Of a stretch of 60,000 nucleotides of DNA, positions 54,012 through 60,000 are shown in pieces. The DNA is from Symsagittifera roscoffensis (Eukaryota; Xenacoelomorpha; Acoela; Convolutidae), in assembly GCF_963678635.1 (NCBI RefSeq), contig NC_087066.1:49101581-49161580 (forward strand), given 5' to 3'. A program made the translations under genes and the position numbers. The notes under the pieces are model-generated. The model was given only the letters and a program-made list of their open reading frames with translations. It did no database searches and was not told the DNA's origin. How positions within the stretch are numbered: the stretch's first letter is position 1; every line of letters starts with the position of its first letter.

Positions 54012-56210
54012 TTGGTTCTAAATTTTCATGTTAAATATTCAAGGTCAAAAATTGCGAGTGAGGCCGGAAATCAGCTTCTAGACATCGTAACTAGTTTTGT
54101 AAACTTTCTCCTTCTTGGCAAGTTACCTTCATTCATCGAGCATGTGTTTGCTGGAGCGTCGCTTTTGATTCTGGCAAAGAAAGATGGCGGAGTTCGGCCA
54201 ATTGCCAAGGCGATGTTTTCAGGAGGCTGACAGGAAAATGTGCTGCGAGAGTAGCTACGTTTCGACTTGCAGACAGTTTCTTCTTGACAGCTGGTAGCAG
54301 GAGCTAGACATGGAGTGGAAACGGCTGCCCATGCCGCAAGATCATTTCACACGTTTGCTCGTCAGGATGATGCTTTTTTGAAAAATGATTTCAAGAACGC
54401 ATTCAACACGGTTAGACGAGATTTTCTTACTAGTGTGTTCAAAGAGCGTGTTCCTGATCTTGTCCCTTTCTTTTCGTTGTGCTACAAAGAGAAAAGTTAT
54501 TTGGTACAAAGTAGCTTTGTGTTGAGCTCAGAAGAAGGCTTTCATCAAGGTGACCCGGTTCCAACACTTGGTTTTTGCCTTGTTCTTCATCACATCCTAA
54601 TCATGCTTTGCTCACATTTCCGCACAGGTTATCTTGACGATGTAACGTCTCGTGATCATTGGTCTGTGTCTTGGCTGACCTTCTGCTGATTAGAGAAGAA
54701 GTGGCTAAAATAGCTTTGGTCCTAAACCCGTCCAAATTAGAACTGACAATCTTTGGTTCCAATACTGCTGCAATTGCACAAGAGTTTAGTCGGAATTTTT
54801 CTCGTATCGTGATTGTTGACTCTGAAGACTGCTAGAGCCTGCCCTTGGCAGTAGAGCTGTTGAAGAAGTTTTGGCACAGAAACATCACGAGTTGAAGAAT
54901 TTATGCACTTTCCTTTCCTCTCTACCGTCACAAAAAGCTTTTTATCTGTTGATGAAGTGCTTTTCAATTTCGAAAATGATGTATAATTTAAAAACTTCGA
55001 CTGCATTCCAGTTCCCTGACACACTTGCCAGCATCACAGAAATCATCTGAAAAGAACTCGAGAAAATTATGAATGTCACTCTTGCCACCAATCAATGGTC
55101 ACAGATGACACTGCCAACGAGAATGGGAGGCTTTGGCATACAGACTCCCTGCGATATTGCTACGAGTGCCTTCCTTTCTTCCTTCGTCTCCACACAGCAG
55201 TTATCTGTCCTCTTACATCCCCAGTGCGCAACTGATAGTTTTGCGTCAGCCCTCGACATCTGGTTGAACAAAGCTTCTTAAGCAGTATTTCTCACTGACG
55301 GCTCAGTCAAACAGAGCAGCTAGACCTCTCCCATTTACAGGAAGAAGTGTTCGTCCTTGCTAGCCCTGTGTCATGGCCATGGCCAAAACAAAGGTCGTCT
55401 TCTGGGATATGCGTGTATTGGTTCAGGAGATTGGATAGACGTTCTACCATCGTCAACGTTACAGCTGGATTTAACCAATGATGAATATCAAGTTGCCTCT
55501 GGTTACAGACTCGGTGCCACAATTACGAGCACTTAAAAGAGCGTCTGCGGCTCTTTCAGTGACAGCGATGGCGCACACAAACTCATTTGCCCAAAAATTA
55601 AAGCATGTTTCTAAAGACCTAACAACTGTAATATCCTCATTAAGCAATTGTTGTCGTCCGCCGGCCTGCCTTCAACATTGGAACCATTGGGTTTGTTGAG
55701 GAAAGACGGAAGACGTCCTGATGGTGTTACGTTATCGTCCTGGAATCAAGGTGTGTCATGGGATTTTACGTGCGTAAATGGTTTAGCGAAGTCGCATCAG
55801 AGACTTGCCAATAACGAAGGGTCAGCAATTGCCAGCGAGGCTGAAAACCGAAAGCAATCACATTATCCAGACCTGCAGAATCATGTTATTTTCGAGCCCG
55901 TGGCAATAAAATGCCTTGGGGGAATTGGCGACAGCAGTTTGAAGTTCATCAGATAAGAATCGAGAAGAATTGCCGAGATTACCAACGAAAAGCGGTCATG
56001 CTGCTTTGTCAGACAAAGACTCAGTCTACAAGTCCAGCGATGAAATGCTGCGTGTCTGACAGAAACTACACATGAGGCTTATTAACGAATACCTTTTCTT
56101 ATTCAATTTTCTTTGCCGCATCACAGCTCTCCGGCAATTGTGGGAAATTGAGAACCCCAATGGGTTCTCCCCTTTCTATCGTGTTGAAAAAAAAACATGA
56201 TAGTCAATAA
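54012..56210 (+). mobile_element. Non-LTR retrotransposon remnant with restriction-like endonuclease
   Basis: Broken frames in order: KLPSFIEHVFAGASLLILAK and KKDGGVRPIAK (RT fingers, 54012-54230); FLKNDFKNAFNTVRRDF (motif A), EEGFHQGDPVPTLGF (motif B), GYLDDVT (motif C; 54315-54689); LPTRMGGFGIQTP (55069-55281); a Cys/His region near 55520-55610 (DSDGAHKLICPK); and RRPDGVTLSSWNQGVSWDFT (55648-55956), which fits the PDX12-14D pattern of R2/CRE-type endonucleases. Unrelated to the LINE in gag. Heavily decayed. Confidence 0.6.
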
Positions 56211-56340
56211 TACAATAATAATAAAACATGATATACAATTATACAATAATAATAAGTTCAACTTCCTACAGATTTGTACGAGTTGTTAACGGGAAGAAAA
56301 TATAGCTACCTTAACAATTCGCAATAGCTGGAATAAGACT
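55957..56340. other. 3' end of non-LTR remnant and AT-rich repeats
   Basis: Short decayed coding tail to about 56200, then two imperfect copies of an AT-rich block (AACATGAT...ACAATAATAATAA at about 56197-56255). Possibly the 3' tail of the LINE. No gene. Confidence 0.35.
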
Positions 56341-57130
56341 TGTGCCACTCGGTCATATTCTGAAATTTGGGGGAAACGGAAATTTTTTGAAAAATTCGAA
56401 TTGGCCATGTCATATTCAAGTTTATCGCAGCATCTAAATCAGCAAGCAAACAAAATCAAAACACACGAAATATAGTTGCGGGAAAGTGGACAGAAATCAG
56501 TCTGGACACAAATTGCTATTCGCAATTTGTCTAATAATAACAATCGATTCGAGAAGAGCTGTCTTGTTCTGATAGAGAACGCCGAAAGTTATTGAGAGTG
56601 TTATTACTGGAGCAATGAAAACCTTGATTGGGCAGATCGACGAGTGAAGCGACCCAATGACCCAGAGAAAAAAATTACTTGAGTTAAAACTAGTTTTCCC
56701 TAAAACTTCTAGAGTTGCTTTACTTACAGTTGCTTTACTTAGTTTTCTTACTTAATTCTAGAGTCGCGTCATTATGTGAGTACTGAATTTAATTTCTTGA
56801 AAGTATTTTACACATAATTTCTTGAAAGTATTGAGATAAAGCGGGTTTTAGGTTGATCTATCTGAAATGGATCATGGGGGCGTTCTCATTTCTAGAGTGG
56901 GGTTATTGTGGTAGTGGCTTTTAAGCTGTAATACGATTTTGTAGTCTCATGTCTTAAGCAAACTGAACTGGCTCTGACAATCGGATTTACAAAAACACAA
57001 GAGCGAGTGTCCCTGACCCTCGAGCCAACAGTTAAAGTGTCTTTTTCTCTTAACCTTATATGTTACGTAAGCGGACGACTGTTACATAATGTTTTTATGA
57101 CGCTCCTGGTTGTTTTTTGACCTCATGACT
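56341..57130. repeat. LTR-like sequence, family 1 copy D
   Basis: Homologous to 5498-6497 from its start (GTGCCACTCGGTCATATTCTG) through GTTGCGGGAAAGTG, TTGCTATTCGCAATTT, GGTTGATC.ATCTGAAATGGATCA and CGACTGTTACATAA to GGCGCTCCTGG-like sequence. Lacks a block of about 60 bases (GTAGTAGCCCTG...) found in copy A. Confidence 0.45.
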
Positions 57131-57173
57131 ATGGGATGGAACCCACTGGAAGCAGCTTTGGGCTGAATGCCCA

Positions 57174-57400
57174 TGTGACATTCGACCAGAATGGCGCAGA
57201 AATGCATGGCAATATCGAAACTTTATTAGAGCATCCGAGTTAAAAAAAAAATGGCGGTTTCGATGGATTAACAGTGCTAATTGTGCAATTTGACGAACTG
57301 GGAGAGGTTAATTTGAAGTTACAAAGAAACTTTTCAAAATTCTTGTGAAAGTAAAGACACGTCACGACCTTGAAATTTCGCGAACACTCAAAACCGCGGA
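57174..57400. repeat. LTR-like fragment, family 2 (5' part)
   Basis: Matches 52606-52850 at its start. It runs directly into protease-region coding sequence at about 57400, so gag and the LTR 3' part are deleted here. Confidence 0.4.
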
Positions 57401-57770
57401 AATCAGAACAGACCGATGAAACTGGGAAATCGCTGGAGATCACAAAAAATGTAGCGAGGATAAAGTTAGTAATCACCGTAGGTGGTCACGAAGACTTGAG
57501 GAGCCTGAGCGAACCAAGTGACCAAACACTAATGCACATAGACATTTATGCCGACTATTTGCGCGCCATTAGTCCTCAAACTCCGTCAAAAGCGATCAGA
57601 GCGCTATTGACAAGATGAGGTGGGAAATCGATAAGGGTGGACGACAGATACAATGAAGCATATGGTCCACATGAGGTTATGCTAAATATAGATGGAATAA
57701 ACATTTATACGAAGACGATGATAACTTGTGACGATGACCTGGCGTGCCAGATTGTCGGGTGTCATTAATT
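57401..57770 (+). pseudogene. Pre-protease domain of a diverged third pol copy
   Basis: 57370-57618 encodes VITVGGHEDLRSLSEPSDQT, LMHIDIYADYLRAI and KAIRALLTR, then TGA at 57616-57618, then YNEAYGPHEVMLNIDGINIY. Homologous to 20330-20620 and 32150-32430. The DTG protease core is missing, because sequence jumps near 57765. Confidence 0.6.
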
Positions 57771-58617
57771 CAGTTAAGTCAGAGAGGGACGATTGACTGT
57801 CGAGCTGTTCGATTTTTCCAGAAAGAGCCACACCACATGAGTTGGAACTAGTTAAACCGGTATTACCAGAAATTAAACATTCAAGGGGAAAATAACGGAC
57901 AAACAGCTCGAAGCCATTATGGTTGTGTTAGATAGGAATCAGGACAATTTTTTTAAAAAATACAAATTGAGCATTAAAAAGAATTGGTGAAGTCAGCAGC
58001 ACCGCTCAGGGAAGTGGCGAGGCGCATGACCCCACTCAGATCGGATGGATGTAGGAAAAAATAGAAATACTACTGGAGTATGACATGATAGAACCATCTA
58101 ACTCACTGTGGGCGTGTGGAGTAATGATGATTAAAAAAAAAGAGATCAACTGAGATTTTTCTGTGACTTTCGACATCTAAACTCTGTCACGGTAAAAAAT
58201 GCTTATCAAGTCCCGAGAACAGACGAAAGCCTTTCAAAATTGAAGGATGCAAAGTTTTTCACAACTCTTGATCTGGGATCGGCTTTTTGGCAGGTTCCAC
58301 TTAGAAAACAAGATAAGGAGAAAACGGATTTTGCTTTCGAGCTAAGACTGTTCTAATGGACGAGGATGCTGTTCGGCCTGAGCAATGTGACAGCCAAACT
58401 CCAGAGACTGATGTCAAAAGCACTAATAAGAGTAACAAGGAAGTATGGAAACTTGGTACTGTGTTACGTGGACGATGTGGTGATACTGACGCCAATCCTT
58501 GAGAATCACATGGAGCGATTGAACGAAGTTTTTGCATATATGAAAAAGGCAGGATTGAAACGCAGAATCTCGAAATACGACATCTTGAAGGATTCAATAA
58601 AGTACCTCTAGAGAATA
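57771..58617 (+). pseudogene. Reverse transcriptase of a diverged third pol copy
   Basis: Decayed N-terminal part (PLREVARRMTPLRSDGCRKK, LLEYDMIEPSNSLWACGVMM), a LDLGSAFWQVPL equivalent near 58270 in another frame, then 58366-58611 with LFGLSNVTAKLQRLMSKALI, CYVDDVVILTP (YVDD codons 58465-58476) and KKAGLKRRISKYDILKDSIK. Clearly the same family as 22758 but much more diverged. Confidence 0.65.
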
Positions 58618-59340
58618 TTGTACAAGCATGGCATCAGACCAGATCCAGAAGCAGTTGAGGCAGTACTGACTTGGAAATCAACGAAGACTGAACATCAATT
58701 GTTGAGTTTTCTTGGCTTCGCGAACTATTATAAAGAACTCAACAAAGGTTACGCGGACAAGGTATACCCGATGCAACAACTCATGAGACATACAGGCCAG
58801 AAGTTTACTTGGAACGACGCAGCAGAGAAAGAAACGAGTGTTGTGTGAGGATCCGATTTTGGGTATGCCAACAGAGAATGGGATGTACGTCCTACATACA
58901 GACGCCTCAGTGCTCGCAATTTCTGGCATCCTCCATCAAGAGCAAGAATGGAATGGCAAAATTGTCCTGAGACCAATAGCGTACGGGAACAAAGTCCTAA
59001 GCGACACGGAGATGAAGAAAAATTGTGTGCAGAAAGTCGGAGATGTTTGCGGTGGTCACCTTCGTAGAGAAGTACAGAGCATATCTGAGCAGCTAGCCAT
59101 TAAAATTACGGTTGGATAACAGAGCCCTGCCTTGGCTGAAAACAACCTCAATGGATCAAAGTTACATCGGCAGATGGATAGTGCATCTAGATAGCTACGA
59201 TATGACAATTGAGCACAGGACCAGACAGAAGCTTCAAAATGCAGACAGCTTCAGTAGGAAAATGGAATTTTACGAGAGACAAGAGCAGCGGGAGGCTGAC
59301 AGGTCTGAAACAAAAGATGGATTTTCATTTATGGACTAGG
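58618..59340 (+). pseudogene. RNase H domain of a diverged third pol copy
   Basis: 58618-58848 (GIRPDPEAVEAVLTWKS, LSFLGFANYYKELNKGYADK), 58838-59119 (MYVLHTDASVLAISGILHQE, RPIAYGNKVLSDTEM), 59112-59339 (DNRALPWLKTTSMDQSYIGR, RTRQKLQNADSFSRKMEFYE). TDAS is kept; the Glu region is frameshifted near 59010. TAG at 59337-59339. Confidence 0.65.
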
Positions 59341-59580
59341 AAACCAATGATAGCTTGCCACTAACAAGATGGCTCGATAAATCAGGGAGACCAATCGAGG
59401 ATCACCCTGAGTTACCTGCCGAACACCAGTAGACAAAAATCCAAGGGAGGCAATCTGCAATGCCTGTGGAACTTTTGCTAATGCCGAAACTAGTCACGAA
59501 GACGTTGAAGATGACCTAGAGGAAGCCGAGGAAAGAGATCAATGGTGGGACAAGACCTAATGAGATTAATGCAGAAGCTG
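59341..59580 (+). pseudogene. RH-IN linker start, third copy
   Basis: LPLTRWLDKSGRPIEDHPEL is the conserved linker start (59357 onward), followed by stops and, in another frame, an acidic peptide DDLEEAEERDQWWDKT ending at TAA 59558-59560. Confidence 0.5.
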
Positions 59581-60000
59581 GCCGACAACAAGCCGGTGGA
59601 CACCACCGGAAATAATGATGAACCAGACATCACGATAATGAAAAAAACCGACGTAGTTCCGCACGATGTCCCACCTAAAGTCGAAATCGTCGGACATCGT
59701 TCGACTCATGAAGTCGAAATCGGACATCGTTCGACTCATGAAGTCGAAATCGGACATCGTTCGACTCATGAAGTCAAAATCGGACATCATTTGACTCATG
59801 AAGTCAAAATCGGACATCGCTCGACTCATGAAGTCGCAATGGGACATCTTTTGACTCATGAAGTCGAAGTCGGACATTGTTCAACTCATGAAAGGGAAAT
59901 TGGACATCGTTCGACTCATGAAGTCAAAATCGGACATCGTTCGACTCATGAAGTCGAAATCGGACATCGTTCGACCCATCAAGTCGAAATCGGACATCGT
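59542..60000 (+). CDS. Linker ORF with 10-residue repeats, open to window end
   Basis: From ATG 59542 the frame has no stop to base 60000 (153 codons), so it is cut by the window. After about 45 hydrophilic residues (MQKLADNKPVDTTGN..., VVPHDVPPKVEIV) it enters ten or so copies of a 10-residue repeat, consensus STHEVEIGHR, from the 30-bp minisatellite. Because 30 is divisible by three the repeat is in frame throughout. It lies where the RNase H-integrase linker is expected. Homologues elsewhere lack this repeat. Confidence 0.45.
   Translation, partial: MVGQDLMRLMQKLADNKPVDTTGNNDEPDITIMKKTDVVPHDVPPKVEIVGHRSTHEVEIGHRSTHEVEIGHRSTHEVKIGHHLTHEVKIGHRSTHEVAMGHLLTHEVEVGHCSTHEREIGHRSTHEVKIGHRSTHEVEIGHRSTHQVEIGHR
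59693..60000. repeat. 30-bp minisatellite, continues beyond window
   Basis: About ten copies of TCGACTCATGAAGTCGAAATCGGACATCGT-like units (30-bp period, consensus given as positions 59699-59728) with few substitutions. The opposite strand is also open (MSDFDFMSRT repeats), as expected of a 30-bp unit without stops. No spacers. Confidence 0.85.

Noticed and set aside
59566-59877. Minus-strand protein with MSDFDFMSRT repeats
   Set aside because: It is the mirror of the 30-bp minisatellite; the plus strand continues a pol linker and is the better coding choice.

Overview
This is eukaryotic, repeat-dominated DNA, most likely from an invertebrate animal, but the species cannot be named from the sequence. 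There are no ribosome-binding sites, operons or recognisable host housekeeping genes. Nearly all of it is retroelement-derived: decayed Ty3/gypsy-like LTR elements, two kinds of non-LTR element, and the tandem repeats they carry. Most reading frames are broken by stops and one-base indels, so many entries are pseudogene segments.

Layout. 1-5057: the 3' part of one large LTR element, namely the Pol C-terminus with a macro-like domain followed by a block of unrecognised 'cargo' ORFs. 5498-12910: an LTR-like sequence, then a leader made of 1.7-kb tandem units, each with a 25-bp minisatellite. 12911-23995: gag, a LINE insertion, the rest of gag, protease, reverse transcriptase and RNase H, including a near-perfect 2,655-bp tandem duplication. 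24024-42625: a second copy of the same series (LTR remnant, leader, gag, LINE, gag, protease), then a partial pol region in three tandem units, the integrase and a second macro-like domain. 43001-51757: an 8.7-kb cargo block with a decayed SGNH-hydrolase-like domain and several all-helical regions. 52606-53310: another LTR-like sequence. 54012-56210: a dead endonuclease-bearing (restriction-like type) LINE. 56341-60000: more LTR sequence and a diverged third pol copy that ends in an in-frame 30-bp minisatellite running off the window.

The most interesting system is the large LTR element itself. In two diverged copies, Pol is extended past the integrase by an acidic stretch and a macro-like domain. 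Both copies then carry, before the next LTR-like sequence, a co-linear set of unrecognised proteins in the position where errantiviruses keep env. One copy also has an SGNH-like esterase domain. From its LTR remnant at 24.0 kb to the LTR-like block at 53.3 kb the second copy spans about 29 kb, including a 2-kb LINE and internal duplications. Homology calls were made by reading the translations and comparing copies by eye; no database search was run.
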